Notes: generated by a model not told the origin, from the letters alone. A stretch of DNA of 64,000 nucleotides from Ridgeia piscesae (GCA_025642075.2 JAODUO010000183.1:215001-279000); one strand, 5' to 3'; shown: positions 35,314-48,144, counted from the first letter of the stretch. Numbers and translations are program-made.

Positions 35314-36102
35314 CTGAGATGGAGTAATCTACTCGTGTACTCTCCCGATACTTTTTTGGGGTACTCGTACTCGAGTACAAAGGGAAAGTAATCGTCCTCA
35401 GTGATTCCCAAATTTTGTACTCACGTTCTTCTCACGTTTATTTTTTTATATGAACGGTTGCGGAAAATATATTAGACAGAAAAAAATGGCAATATTAGAA
35501 GTAATCTAATAAATGTAATAATAATCAAGGTATTCAAAATTTTTAGTCAGATTTCTCTAATTAATACCTTCTCTTCCCAGAGAAGCCACATCACATACAA
35601 GTTAAATTGTGACAGTCCCTGGGAAGCACTGCGGAGGGGGAATAAGCATCCCCTAACATCTTGCTTTGTAATTTTAGAAGCCAGGCCACAGCCCCACCTG
35701 CCTTGTTTGCTCTGTCAGTATGGTGTGAATGACTGGTCATATTTCCAACATCCAGAAGCCTGACTGGGTCTGGGCGGTTAGCTGCTAAATCCCTGTCTAT
35801 TATGTTCAATTAAGTGCAAACTGTAAACCTGCCTAAATCCACCGACCGACCGACCGACCGCCCCGCCCCGCCCCGCCCCGCCCCGCCCCGCCCCGCCCCG
35901 CCCCGCCCCGCCCCGCCCCGCCCCGACCCGCCCCGCCCCAACCCCCCGCCCCGCCCCGCCCCGCCCCGCCCCGCCCCGCCCCGGCCCGCCCCGCCCCGCC
36001 CCGCCCCGCCCCGGCCCGCCCCGCCCCGCCCCGACCCCCCCAAGAGCCCCAGCCCCAGCCCCAAAACCCCCCAGCCCCAGCCCCAGCCCCAGCCCCAGCC
36101 CC

Positions 36103-36147
<45 letters not shown>

Positions 36148-37550
36148 TTTAAAACCCCAGCCCTTGGGGGGCCCCCCCCCCCTTTGGGCCGGGGTTGGCC
36201 CCCCCCTCCCCCCAAAAAAAAAAAAAAAAAAAAAAAAAAATTCCCCCTATCTATTATGTTCAATTAAGTGCAAACTTAAACCTGTCTAAATCCACAACTA
36301 TTGTGGGTTGTCCCATCCAGACATAGGGTCAAATACTTTGAAATTTTTTAAATACAAATATTCTTGAGGGATTAAAATACAATTACAAAAACTTTTTAAA
36401 TATAAATGTATTTAAATATGAATACTTTAAAAGTGTTTCAAATATTTTTTTTACTTTTCATTTTGTATTACTATGTAGGTAAAAAAAAAAGCAACACATA
36501 TATTGAGAAAATCTAGTTTATAGGCATAATTAGTTTTTTGCTCATAAATGAAAACAAAACCAGTAAAGGGGAGTATTGTTTTGCTAACTGCTTCACAATG
36601 ACAACTGACTGAAAGAGGTAAAGGCCAAAATATAGTGTTTGTAGTTAAGCCAGGAGGTCCATAATAAAATGCCTATGTTGCCCTCAGAAGAGACACTGCT
36701 AATCATTGCTACCATGTTGTGAGGAAGGCTGCCTGACTAAAGAAAAAAAGGGGATATTGACCTATGGTCACTGTTAGGTGCTAATCCATCCTCTGGTTTG
36801 AGGGGAGGGGGGTTTTAATTCCAAGTTTGGCAGGGGGAATTCATGTTGGAACATTTTGGAAAAAAGGAAAAATGTTGATACTGACAATGTATTTAAAAAA
36901 AATATTTAAAAAAGTAAAAATACTTTAGGAAAGTATTTAAATAAAAAATACTTTTAATTCCTAAACATCAAATACAAATCCCAAAAAAAAGTTTTTAAAT
37001 ACTTTCAAATACAAATGTTTTTGGGCCCCCATCTGATATACTACATATTTGAATTGGATACTTTTTTGAATATGCCCCCCTGGTTTTGAAGTGTTGTTAT
37101 TGAAATTTGTATTTGATCATGTGTATTTGAAATTCTTAAATTCCTCCTATTTGTATTTGATTCAGAAACCATAAATTAAATTTTTAATCCAGCATTAAAT
37201 GATTCATCAAATACCTGAGAAAGTCGTCTAATTATTAATAATAATAACACCTGGATAGTGGATAGCAGTAATTAGTTAGAACATTAGTGACACAACAACA
37301 GAACAAGAATGACACCTAGGGAAATTTCCCTGAAAGTCGCCTTTATTTAGAAACAGGATATTCATTAAAGTAATCCCTGAAAGTAATCATAAAATTTCAT
37401 TCTAAAAATTTAAACTCTTGAGTACATTGTAAAGTAATCGTACTCGAGTACATTTGTTTTTTTGGTACTCGTACTCGTAATCATACTCATGCATGTTCAA
37501 AGTAATCGTACTCTCTCGAGTACATTTGTATTGTACTCACTCCATCTCTG
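35314..37550. mobile_element. Non-autonomous hAT-like element with 8-bp target duplication
   Basis: GCATCCAG flanks both sides (35306-35313 and 37551-37558). The ends read CTGAGATGGAGT on the left and CAGAGATGGAGT, inverted, on the right, in keeping with hAT ends (CAG...). Subterminal regions are rich in TACTCGAGTAC and related palindromes, typical transposase-binding repeats. There is no transposase frame in 2.2 kb. The interior has AT-rich repeats around CAAATACTTT and the C-rich block at 35843-36249. Confidence 0.75.
35843..36249. repeat. C-rich block with (CCCCG)n and homopolymers
   Basis: (CGAC)n, then (CCCCG)n for about 180 bp, (CCCCAG)n, then poly-C and poly-A runs. A 46-bp sequence (TATTATGTTCAATTAAGTGC...) is present on both sides (35797-35842 and 36250-36295). 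Such extreme homopolymers may reflect poor assembly; apparent proline/glycine frames are artefacts. Confidence 0.85.
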
Positions 37551-37780
37551 GCATCCAGCACATGGTATATCAAATACTAATTAAGGTAGTTCAAAAAAAT
37601 GAATCCCATTCATCAGGCTTTCAAATTATGCCTTTCACAGAGAATACATTAGCTTTAGCAAACATGTGCTTAGTGATACATGTCATACATGTAAAGGGAA
37701 AATTGTTCAATATTATGAAATAATTGTCGTACTAAAACATATTTCTGGAAATTTACTTTTGCAAAGAATAAAAAAAAACA

Positions 37781-38249
<469 letters not shown>

Positions 38250-38756
38250 GTTACAGAAACATGTTGTAAATAGATATCATATACATACTATGTTCATATA
38301 ATAACATTATGTACAGCACTTTGACCATGTTGGATATTGTGCTTTAGAAATAATAAATATATTACATAAAGTAACTAGATTATGCTTTTTTTTTAAATCA
38401 GTGGATATCATTTTTTTATTTAATGCTATGTATCTTTACACCTAAAAAGTAACTAAACTAATCAGGGTCCTTGTCATGTGGCTGAGAGTTACATGTGCAA
38501 TTGCGATATGTTTACTCAATTCTATGAAGAGTACTTCTAGAGATAGTGGTGAATACTTTTTTTTTGTACAATTAGTATTTTCACATATTTAAATTTTAGT
38601 GTGGCGGAATGTTTCCCACATTAGTAGAAATGTTCAATATAACAGGTCTGAGTAATTATATAATATTTATAAAATTTTATAAATTAAATAAAACAAATTT
38701 TATTACCATGGTATTGACTTTGGCTAAGTGTGTCGTCAATATAAAATATCATACAT

Positions 38757-39305
38757 GTCAGAGCCATTTAATTGTCACTTTGTTTCTTGTTTGGCAGATG
38801 CGGATGTACAGTAAAATGCCAGGAAGCTGGTATGCGGGATCTTCAAAGAGAGTGAACTCCACAATGTCACCCATTCCAAGCTGATGTAGTTCACTAAAGG
38901 GAAAGTCGAACCTGTCTAACAGTGTCGAGAGAGGTTGACCCAAAACATCCATGTTTGACAGACCATGGCATCCACCGTTCCATCACCAACTGCAAAGCTA
39001 GTCAAGGGTTCAATATTCGCATGTCAAGCACTCTGCATTCTGCTTGGTCTCTAGTCAGTTAGGGTATCTGACCGGCATGGAAGCCAGTGTACACACCACC
39101 TACTGTGGAGTCTGTCATGGTGCAACACACAGTACAACTGGAAACACTTCACTTGGTCGACATTCAAATACTTGACAAATTTTAAAATGCAGCATATTGC
39201 ACGGCTCATTGTTGTATAATCTTGTCCACAAATACAACTTTTCCCGTATAGCATATTAACTTGTTGAACTAGTGGTAGTAAGCATTGTTCAGTTTCTTGT
39301 TGACC
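38757..39305 (-). pseudogene. Possible unidentified minus-strand exons
   Basis: On the minus strand a good acceptor (TTTTCTCTACAG) precedes a frame with Cys pairs (GKSCICGQDY, AICCILKFVKYL). Across a frame change follows DGTVDAMVCQ and then STLLDRFDFPFSELHQLGMGDIVEF. The 'DGT...' plus 'LLxxxxxxF..L' layout faintly recalls an OB-fold, but I cannot name the family. It lies inside the 7.7-kb insertion and may be a captured host fragment. Confidence 0.3.
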
Positions 39306-39341
39306 TGTAGAGAAAAGCATGTATTCAATTTCAGTAAACAA

Positions 39342-41150
39342 AAAACATGATCATGGTAGTGGAGTTGGGGGTAAATAATGATGCCATGTAATAACTATTA
39401 CATGGTGTACACATATTCATTTTTGACATTTTTTTCAAACATGAAAGGGGAGGGTTTTGGGCAAAGCAAATGTTGGAAATGACAAAATAAGGTTATTGTG
39501 ATGCCAACAGATATTCCCTCAGAAAATATTCAAGCATTCATAATATGTATGTCTACCTTCTTCAACACTGTATTATTGATTTTTTTTCATCGCTTCAGTA
39601 TTTACCCTGCTATATGATGAGTGAGGTGGACCACCTCAGTGTTTTTCTAAGCCAATTTGCTCAAAATATGCCTCATAGGTATTTCTTGCTATAAACATGT
39701 TTACACTTGTTGTGCATTTGTTTCCCTTATTTCCCAGGGGAAAAAGTTAAAACATCCTTCAGAATGCACCATTTTGAAAAGGGAATTTTTAAAAAATTTA
39801 TCTACTAGCCATGCCCCCCGACTCACATAGTGCATGTGCATTAATGTCTGTGTTGAAAACTGGGTATAATATGCATTATACAAGACTAACAAGGCAAAGG
39901 GGGTTCTAGTTTTTCCCTGTTCAAGATAAATGTAAAAGAAAAAATGTGTATTTAAAAGGACATATTAAAATATTTTTTTAATTTTTTAGTTGTTGATTGT
40001 TAAAAAGTTTAAAATTACCTGGATTGATAAAATATGAGACTCCAACAGACTACATATCCTCCCCATTTCCATACCCATGTGACTGCCTTAATCTTAGCCC
40101 CTTTCCCCTGCCTTGTCTCACTTTTGCATTGTAGTGTGGCCTGTGGGAATATTATAATTCGAATATATTATGCATTCATATAATGCTGTGATGAAAATGT
40201 TGATAAATATTTGAAAACAGCTGGCCCTGTGAGTTGAAAGGTACCAGGTACATAGACTACAGCCAGGCATCATTGACTACAATGGAAACAAGTGCAAGAA
40301 TGTTATATGTAATACTTGCATGATATAATAGTGTACACCTATTGTATTAAATTTTAATCAATCATCGCTGTCATAAAAATCTAAATTATTTTGCATAAAA
40401 TTAATGGAAATAACAACATTCAGTAATAGTACTGAAATGTGAGTCGCAAAACACTGTTTTAATAATTGTGAGATTAATTAATTCTCCCTTTGACGTTCTG
40501 TTAACGAGATAACGGATGCCTCCCCTAAAAATTCTTGCCCGACCAACAAGAGCCTACTACCAGTCCCCCATATCAATTTTTTTTATCATTTCGTCCTTCC
40601 CGTCATCTATTCTCTATGGATATGTACTTTCGCAATTACAAAATTTATTAACAAGATCCTGCGTAATCAAATACAATACCGGTACATATCAACACAGGTT
40701 TTGTCTGGCTGAGTGATGCCGAGCGATATTGTCGACTGTCAACTCAAACTGGCTTGCCTTGTCAGCGACACTGATAATCTTTCAAGTTAGAGAATCCGCG
40801 TCGAGTAGACGTTCACAAGAGTTCACCCGACTACTCGCTCTTGTTGCTAACTGCGTTAAAGCACTTAATGCGTACCTCCATTGAAGAATCACTTTGCCTT
40901 TGGAATCTTAGTCATGACGCGCAAAAGCACGTGCGATTTGTTATTGTGCCGCAGTAGGTCGATCTCGCATAAAGCACGTGACCCAAAAAGCAAAGGACGT
41001 CGGCAGCTGCTGATTGTTTCGCCAGTTATACCCGGTGTAACGGCGATTCTATTTTTATGATAAAAAAATGACAAGTATGCATTTAAAAAAAATTTAAATG
41101 ACTGTGCATTCTTGTTAAGCTATTAACACATTAAAATCTGGTCATAAAAG
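39342..41150. other. Interior of the TIR-flanked segment, nothing recognised
   Basis: AT-rich sequence with no open frame that looks coding; short frames at 39701, 40516 and 40889 have no domain features. Confidence 0.4.
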
Positions 41151-41187
41151 AACCGGTTTGGGGATTAGCAAACGAGTGGAGGGAGCA

Positions 41188-41576
41188 AAAAAAACAAAAC
41201 AAGAAACCAGAGGATTGAGAGAAGATCAGATTGAGGTATTTAAAATATTGAATGGGTATGAAAATATTGAAAAAAAGGGAAAAAAGGACAAATGGAGTTA
41301 CATTAGCAAAGAAGCAGTGTAGACTGGATATTAGAAAAATTTCATTTTCACAAAGAACAGTAAACGAATGGAACAGATTATCAGCTGATTGTGTAGGTGC
41401 TAGTAGTGTTAATATATTTAAAAATAAAATCGACATATACCTAAGACGGGCGGGGTATACTTAGATAGATAGGTTGGACTCTCGATAAGCCAAATTGGCT
41501 TCCTAGTCCACCTGCCATCTAGAGTTGAATCTCTAGGTGGCAATCTTGTTAAATCTCTTGTTAAATCTCTTGATAC
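41188..41576 (+). mobile_element. CR1-like LINE (family 1), right part with 3' end
   Basis: Continues the copy at 31977-33520: 'GDQIEVFKILNGYENI', then KKQCRLDIRKISFSQRTVNE, SADCVGASSVNIFKNKIDIY and LRRAGYT. The family 3' UTR follows (GGTTGGACTCTCGATAAGCC ... CTAGGTGGCAATCTTGTTAA) and ends just before transposase coding resumes. Confidence 0.88.
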
Positions 41577-42336
41577 CAACAGCTGTTGGTAAGCCTCTTA
41601 AAATTGAGGATGAATTACCTGTTTCGGGATATCGCTTATCAGCTGAATGTTTCAGTGGGTACAGTCCAGCGGGTTTTCCACTATACACTAAATGCCCTGT
41701 ATGTGGAACTGGATTTCCTGATCCAGTGGCCTTCGCGAGATAATCTCAGGAAATCAATGCCAATGTGCTTTCGCAAAGAGTTTGGCAACAAGGTTGTTGT
41801 GATCATTGATTGCTTTGAGTTATTCACCGAGAAGCCCAGCGGTGCTATGAACACAGTATTAACATACTCTAACTATAAACACCACCAGACCGTAAAGTAC
41901 CTCATCGGCATTGCCCCTCAGGGATCAGTGACGTTCATTGCAAAGGGTTGGGGGGTCGCACTTCTGATAAACACATTGTTCAGAAGTCTGGCATCCTGTC
42001 AAACTTACTACCTGGCGACATCATTATGGCAGACAGTTCAAAATAGAGGAGGATGCCGCTTTCTACCAAGCCAAGTTGGTAATTCCCGATTTTACCAGGG
42101 ATAAAAAGCAGCTGCACCCGCTTGAGGTTGAAAACACTAGAAAGATTGCCAATGTACGCATACATGTAGAGCGAGTGATTGGGTTAGTGGTAAGGAAATT
42201 CAGGATTTTCGAAACAGAAATTCCCCTGGAATTTCTTAAACTCCGCCAAGGCGAGTCTGTCCCCACCATCGATAAGATAGTCCGGGTATGCTGTTGCCTG
42301 ACCTGTCTGTGCCCATCTGTTGTTCCATTTGATTAA
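41577..42336 (+). pseudogene. THAP-DDE transposase, catalytic part (DDE_Tnp_4 type), frameshifted
   Basis: It resumes the transposase with a helix-turn-helix (LLKLRMNYLFRDIAYQLNVS, VGTVQRVFHYTL) and a DDE_Tnp_4 nuclease core. The first Asp is in VVVIIDCFELF, followed by YSNYKHHQTVKYLIGIAPQG and KGWG. The second Asp is in DIIMAD (about 42030) and the catalytic Glu in NVRIHVERVIGLV (about 42170); it ends CPSVVPFD. All three acidic residues survive, but a one-base loss in a G-run (about 41950) and a loss of about four bases after MAD shift the frame twice. It converges on the YqaJ gene about 0.5 kb away. Confidence 0.85.
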
Positions 42337-42810
42337 TTAATGAAACTAATGTGGACACTAAAGTCCATGTGTCATTCGTAGTTGTTTGTTCTGAAATGTA
42401 TTCAACATTGTGCTGTCAGTTTCTTAATGGTACTTAGTTGCATATACAGTGCATATGGTTGTTAACATTGTGTGTAGTTACACTGACGTGGTATGCATCT
42501 GTTTTCATTTAATCTGTTCACGAAATGCTGCATGAAATAATACTGATTATTCATTGTACATAATTTTGTAAATAAATACTAGCATTACACATTTGTATTT
42601 GTCGGTAACATATTTTATTTGTACCAAAAACAGTAACATGATGTATTATATACAGTAAAGTGTTCAAGCCAACCTTTTAAAATTCAACAAATGGGAATTA
42701 AATACATCTACTGATGTGTTTACTACAAGTCATACTGTAAAAATGCAGACCTCCGTTACACTCGAGTTTGTTGCCCACTGCAACCTAATCATACATGTCA
42801 CACTTGTCAT
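42337..42810. other. 3' intergenic between the converging transposon genes
   Basis: Short AT-rich spacer with a candidate AATAAA (42572) for the plus-strand transposase. Nothing else was seen. Confidence 0.5.
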
Positions 42811-44236
42811 CTACACATTTACTACATTTACTACAGTGCCACGTTTCATTTTTATACATTTCACATGAAACCACTGTGTGGCACAGTGATCATTGTCACA
42901 GCAGATCATTCTGCTGCCATCATCAACTCCTCTGCATATGCAGTACTGTTCCACATTTACAGTACACATTCTGTTGGCATTATTGTTACTCGCAAGCACA
43001 TATTTCTTTGAAAAATACTTGACACACAATTCTGGCATCACACATTTTGCATGCAAACTCTGTGCAACATCAGCTGTGTTCTGCCAGATGTCCTCATCAG
43101 CATATAACCGTTCTACAAGAAAGGTACAGGGCCCCCAGATGACAAAATTACAATAGCTTCTGCCCGTTAAAACATCTGCATTTGAATCTGGTAAAAATAC
43201 CTGTTGGACCGGTCTAACCGGTACTGACCACTGACAGCTGTCAGACACGACACATCACACAAGTCTCCGTGTTTTAGTATAAACGGACATTTAATTTCTA
43301 AGCAGCCTAGTCACAACATTTACACTCTACGAGTTCATCTGGACTTGCTCCAAACATAGGGTAGTCTGAGCTCAGGACTAGCCCACAGTCAACATTTTCA
43401 TGTTGAGAGAGAGCCTGGGCCATGTACTGTTTGCGACCGACCTCCTCATGTTGAGTACCCCAGTCTGTTGCTTGTGATGTGAATTTCATGTGTGTGGGTG
43501 TGCAGATGCGTTTGAGTAGTGAAATGGATGGTTTCTGCATGGATGTGTGGCATGCTGCATGGAAGTTGGAGGCTGTCACCCTGCCTGCCCGCATCTTAAA
43601 CCACAATGGGTTCATGGCCTGCTGCTTCGTCTGACTCAACACAAACCTGACCTGTTCTGCACAGACTGACACATCTAAACTAGCACAGTACGTTACCACA
43701 TCCTCATATGAGGCCAACTGCAGCGTGGCGTCATACAGTGTACCCAGAGCTTTGGGCAACTGGCCAATGATAGTCTTCGGTATGAAGTTTGCACTGTACT
43801 TATCAGTCAGTGACAAGACTGCAGCATTCGGCAAAGCCTTGTGAAGTGCATCAAAAAATGCTGCACATGCGTCTGGACCATGGAGGCCAGTAACATCAGG
43901 CTGTGTAGTCGCGGCTAAAGGAGGGGTCACTGTACCATCCAGTTGTAGTTTCCGTTTCTTTGATGCTGACCGAAAGTCCATTTCACATATCCGCTGGAAT
44001 GGTGTGCTGAACTTGGCTGCAGTCGGGAAGAGCCAGTAAGCTGGTACATCCGTCACGGACGCCTCCTTGCTGACACGTGAACCATGCTCCAGGGCGAAGA
44101 GTACGGCTGCGATGTGACTACATCCTTCGCTCAGGCCTGCCATACACGTGCAGTGGGCTGACTGCACAGTGCCATCACAGCTCCCGATAACCCAGGCCTC
44201 CAGAGGTTTATCGTTCACTCTTATTGAATGAGTGAC
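42811..44236 (-). pseudogene. SWIM-YqaJ-PHD protein of the transposon, exon 2, two frameshifts
   Basis: The exon begins after an ATTATTTCAG acceptor. It has a SWIM zinc finger (CTCMAGLSEGCSHIAAVLF, CxC...CxH). A YqaJ-type exonuclease/recombinase domain follows: FKMRAGRVTASNFHAACHTS, DWGTQHEE and MFGASPDELVEC. A one-base loss near 43318 shifts the frame to LEIKCPFILKHGDLCD and YFYQIQMQM. A second in a T-run (about 43170) shifts it to TGRSYCNFVIWGP. The end is a PHD finger (YCICRGVDDGSRMICCDNDH, QWFHVKCIK). YqaJ nucleases act on DNA ends in phage recombination; in ISL2EU-type transposons such a protein accompanies the transposase. Non-functional as read. Confidence 0.85.
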
Positions 44237-44742
44237 CTGAAATAATATGCATAATAAATATTTATTACAGGCATGGCTGAACAATTATCTTCAAGAATAT
44301 GATTCGAGTGAATAAAAAAATTATTTTTAGTACTACCATGTTAAGCAAGTCTGAAAATGAAAGCCATACATGGTTTAATGTTTGTATGATTATTTGTCAG
44401 TGATCTACATTACACATGGAACTGGCACCTTCCAAACAAGAAGAAAATTTAAAGACAATATACAAGATGGAACAGAACCTTATAGATATCCCACTAGACT
44501 ACTATATCCAACACAAAGAATGGAATTATCTACCTCCAAGCACTGTCTCAAGCAAATTACTAAACTCATTTCATAATAATTTAATCCACCATTTTAACAA
44601 CTATGTCAGACGACCCACCATGCGAGCTAGCGTGATGTGTCCATAGCCATAGGCATAGGTGACAAATCTGGGATATTTTGCGAGTTAACAATAGAGATAC
44701 AGAAATAACAACACAATTTATAATAATAATTTTAATGAATAC
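44237..44742 (-). other. Intron of the SWIM-YqaJ-PHD gene
   Basis: 506 bp with a GTATTC donor and ATTTCAG acceptor on the minus strand. It contains a short plus-strand frame (44416-44646) of unknown origin. Confidence 0.6.
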
Positions 44743-45063
44743 CTTTGCACGAAATATATGAAGTTCTCCGATCACTTTGTGAAGGATTTGCCGTATCCAT
44801 CCATCCTGGAAGAGCTTGTACGCCGCTAGCGACTTATACTTTTTAAGTTCTTCCTTGGTATAGGCCGACTGACTGAAGATCAGGTAGTTCACTACATCGA
44901 TGTATGCGACGTCCGGCCATTTTGACACGTTGCCATCAAATTCATTTGCCGGCACATCGTACGGATCGACACTGATGCATTCTATTTTGCGATCGTATCG
45001 TAAACGTACATCTGGGGGCAAGGACTCTCGATAAGCAAGCGTCCAAGCGAAGACATCGATCAA
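44743..45063 (-). pseudogene. SWIM-YqaJ-PHD protein, exon 1
   Basis: Encodes the N-terminal part (KWPDVAYIDVVNYLIFSQSA, YTKEELKKYKSLAAYKLFQD, GWIRQILHKVIGELHIFRAK) that in this family precedes the SWIM finger. Joining to exon 2 gives FRAK-VTHSIRVNDKPLEAW in frame. No in-frame ATG exists at the expected start; the nearest ATG (45077) runs into a stop after three codons, so the start is probably also damaged. Confidence 0.75.
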
Positions 45064-45086
45064 TACTAACGTGACATGGCAAGTTG

Positions 45087-45185
45087 GCTAGGGAAGAAAG
45101 ATGGCGGCGCGCAGGGCAGTCTGGGTATGTGCACCCAATCGGGTGACGTCAGTGAAAACAAGCAATAAATGTCGATGTGCTTCAC
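45087..45185 (-). promoter_or_regulatory. Right inverted end and promoter of the THAP/YqaJ transposon
   Basis: Inverted copy of the left end: the 20-mer ending CTTCCCTAGC at 45087-45106 and the CRE palindrome TGACGTCA at 45144-45151, with 'ATTGCT.GTTTT' further out. Spacing of CRE to YY1-like site is about 35-37 bp on both sides. Confidence 0.75.
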
Positions 45186-45226
45186 ATTAATGATTAACAA
45201 CATGGCAATCTCACGTACCTCAGTCG

Positions 45227-47345
45227 GTGCGACGCCTCAAGTCTAAAGGCAACCAGCTAATACGAATTATTGTCCGCCGCCAGAGGGCAACACTTTTAAA
45301 CGGTGCTAAAAACTGTAAGATGCTCAAAACTAAGACATATGCCAAAACAAACGCTACAAAATCAAGTAAATATAAAGACTGGTTTAATGCAAACTGCCAT
45401 GATAAAAGAAATGCATTCAATAGAGCAAGACGGCGATATAAGGACAGTAAAAGCGAGGACAATTTGAAATTACTTATATTAATGGGAAAGGGGTACAAAA
45501 CTATTATAAATAAATGTAAGGCAGTGCACAGACAAAACTATGTAACTGATCTAAAAGAAAAGGAATCTAATGACCCCAAAGCTTTCTGAGAAATACTAAA
45601 TAAGAACACCAAGCAGGTAAACACAAGACATTTAACTATTTATGAGTTTCTTGAACACTTTTCAGAATTAAATTCTACTGAAGAAAATGAAGCTGAATTT
45701 GACTGTAACATGATTGAAACCCAAATGTCAAGCAGTGTAGCTAATGCATACTCAGAGTCCGATACATTAATTCTACCAATTTCTGAAGCGGAAGTGACGA
45801 CAGCTGTGAAACGATTGAAAATGGGAAGGCATACGGGGAATATAATATTATTAATGAAGTGATAAGAGCGTTCTCGTAAGATCACTTCCATATGCTAACA
45901 CAATTTTTTAATGTTGTACTACTGAGTGGACATATACCACATGATTGGTTAATTGGCATAATACAACCAATATACATAACTAAAGGTGACATTAATGTCC
46001 CAGACAATTACAGAGGGATAGCTCTTCTTAGCTGCTTAGGAACATTATTCACACCCATCATAACTGAAAGACTAAAATCCTTGATAAACTCAAAACAAAT
46101 AATGAGTGAAGCCCAAACTGCTTTTAGGAAAGGCTATACTACAACCGATCAAATGTTTATGCTTAAATGTATTGTTGAATTATTTTAATGTCAAAGTAGA
46201 AGATTGTTCTGCACGTTTGTTGATTATAGTAAGGCATTTGACTCGATCAACAGTGCAATGTTATAGAAAACACAATCAGAATTTTTCGATACACATGTAG
46301 GATCGATACAAGGAGAAAACGTATCACCACTTTTGTTTGCATTATTTCTCAATGATATGGAAACATTATTCCCAGCACAGAAATCGAATACACAAAAATG
46401 TATTGACAAACTGTTTAATGACATATGTAACAAACTGAAAGTTAATATCAGTAAAACAAAAATGGTGGTCTTTGCCAGGTCAAAGACAAGAGTGTGTAAT
46501 CTTGTTTGGTAATACGGAACTTGTTCAAGTGGAGGATCACATTTATCTGGGTATTTGTTTTAATTGGAATGGATCCTTCGTTAAAGCTAAAACGTTGCTG
46601 CATGACAAAGCTTCAAAGGCTATGTATTCACACAAACAAAAAGGCAGGAGACTAGATCTACCAACCGATGTTATACTTAAGTTAGTTGACGTGTGTGTAG
46701 AACCAATTTTATTGTATGGTTGTGAAGTGTGGGGATACGAAAATGTTGATATCCTGGAGAAAGTGCAACTAAACTTTGTAAATTAATTTGTGGAGTATCT
46801 AAATTTTCCCAAAATATGCCAATATGTGTCGGTTACCATAAAGGAGAGAACGGTTTGTTATTGGACAAAACCTTTCAAAAGCAGCATGGAAAATCTTATT
46901 AAGGTCATGTAAATAACCTTATATAATCTTTATTGTAAAGATGTACACCTCTCACCCTTGATACAAAAGTACTAGTAACATCTTTCAAACAAATGGCATT
47001 AATTATATATGATTTATTATATATATAAATAAATGTATATCGAAATCCTTCCTGAACACTTAAAAAACATTTTTTCCATTTCAGAATAGGTACACATCAA
47101 TTACCTGTTAATAACACAAAAAACCCAACGTGCCTAGGAATAACAGATTTTGCTCCATTTGTGACGAAGTTTATTACGGTGATGAACTTCATCTTTTACA
47201 GGAATGTACAAAGTTGGATGACCTGAGAACTAAACATATATCTTCGTGTAATAGGATGAGTGCAAACGTACACAATTTTACTCGTATGCTAAATAAGCAC
47301 CCGTGCCTACTATACTATTATTGGCTATTGTTCATGCAGCCATGA
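45227..47345 (+). mobile_element. Degraded non-LTR retrotransposon (RT and C-terminus)
   Basis: Plus-strand order: linker (KDWFNANCHDKRNAFNRARR), RT (NYRGIALLSCLGTLF, AQTAFRKGYTTTDQMFMLKC, FVDYSKAFDSIN), the region after the catalytic site (VNISKTKMVVFAR, LGICFNWNGSF, PILLYGCEVWGYENVDILEK) and a C-terminal Cys/His stretch (FCSICDEVYYGDELHLLQEC). Many stops and a deletion that removes the catalytic YADD region. The clade is not assigned. It abuts the right end of the THAP/YqaJ transposon and reaches the 3' flank of PAN/EGF copy 2. Confidence 0.75.
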
Positions 47346-47436
47346 GCAACATTGAAATAATCTAATTGCTGGGACAGTTTCATGTCGACGCAGTTATGAA
47401 TATTATCCTAAATTGTGAAACATAAAATAAGAAGAT

Positions 47437-47442
47437 TTTATT
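47437..47442 (-). promoter_or_regulatory. Polyadenylation signal AATAAA of PAN/EGF copy 2
   Basis: CAATAAAATCTTC on the minus strand, at the position equivalent to AATAAATCTTC in copy 1. It lies about 295 bp after the stop codon. Confidence 0.6.
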
Positions 47443-47736
47443 GTATAGCATTTGCTTCTTCGCGTCGTCTGAGTAGTTAAGAAACAACAAAACGTAGCCG
47501 CTCGCCGACAACATGACGTGGTCACATAAATCAGACATATATTATGAGGATAGCCGAGCGAGTAAATGTAATGTAGATGACGACTGTGGCGTTTCATACA
47601 CAAGAGAACGAATGTGCATTTCTTCCTTAACACAGACATGTCATTTTGAGGAGGCAATTTGAGGAATTTCTTCAGCCTGTCTCCATAGTGAAATCACAGG
47701 GAGTTCAATGCTAGTAAATTGGTCTGAAACATTCGA

Positions 47737-47896
47737 TTACACGTCTGTAATATACTGCATTGCCACTGACACGTCTTCCTCCTTCACCGCCTCCTCATCT
47801 TGTCCGCCAGCTTTTCTCCCCTTCAAGTAGGTCCTCAGTCCCTTGCTTGCTGCTGTCGCTGATAATTTTGTTGCCACTGTGGCAACATTGACTGCT
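47737..47896 (-). CDS. PAN/EGF-domain membrane protein, copy 2, exon 2
   Basis: Follows TCTCCTGTTACAG and continues the phase-2 codon from exon 1 (58298), giving a 306-residue protein. It encodes AVNVATVATKLSATAASKGL, RTYLKGRKAGGQDEEAVKEE and DVSVAMQYITDV. The tail is shorter than in copy 1: the codons aligned with DAYASVSEQ are interrupted by a TAA, though recognisable similarity continues past the stop. The acidic run is also weaker (DEEAVKEED). Either the tail length differs between paralogues or this copy has lost its end. Confidence 0.75.
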
Positions 47897-48144
47897 CTGT
47901 AACAGGAGATGGCGGAACACGGACACACTGTTTTGTTTGTGATCAGAAATGCCACAATCAAACGATAAAATGACTTCTCAACCGATAACGTAAGACAATG
48001 ATAACGACGGTGATGTTTATGACGATGATGATGACGACGGCGACAATGACGAAAGTGATGACGAATATAGCTACGATAACAATAATAATATGAAGAGGTA
48101 GTCTTAACGGTGACGATGATCAGGATAATAATATACGTGATGAC

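Noticed and set aside
35778..36263. Gly/Arg-rich or Pro-rich protein
   Set aside because: Translation of (CCCCG)n and homopolymers inside a hAT-like element.
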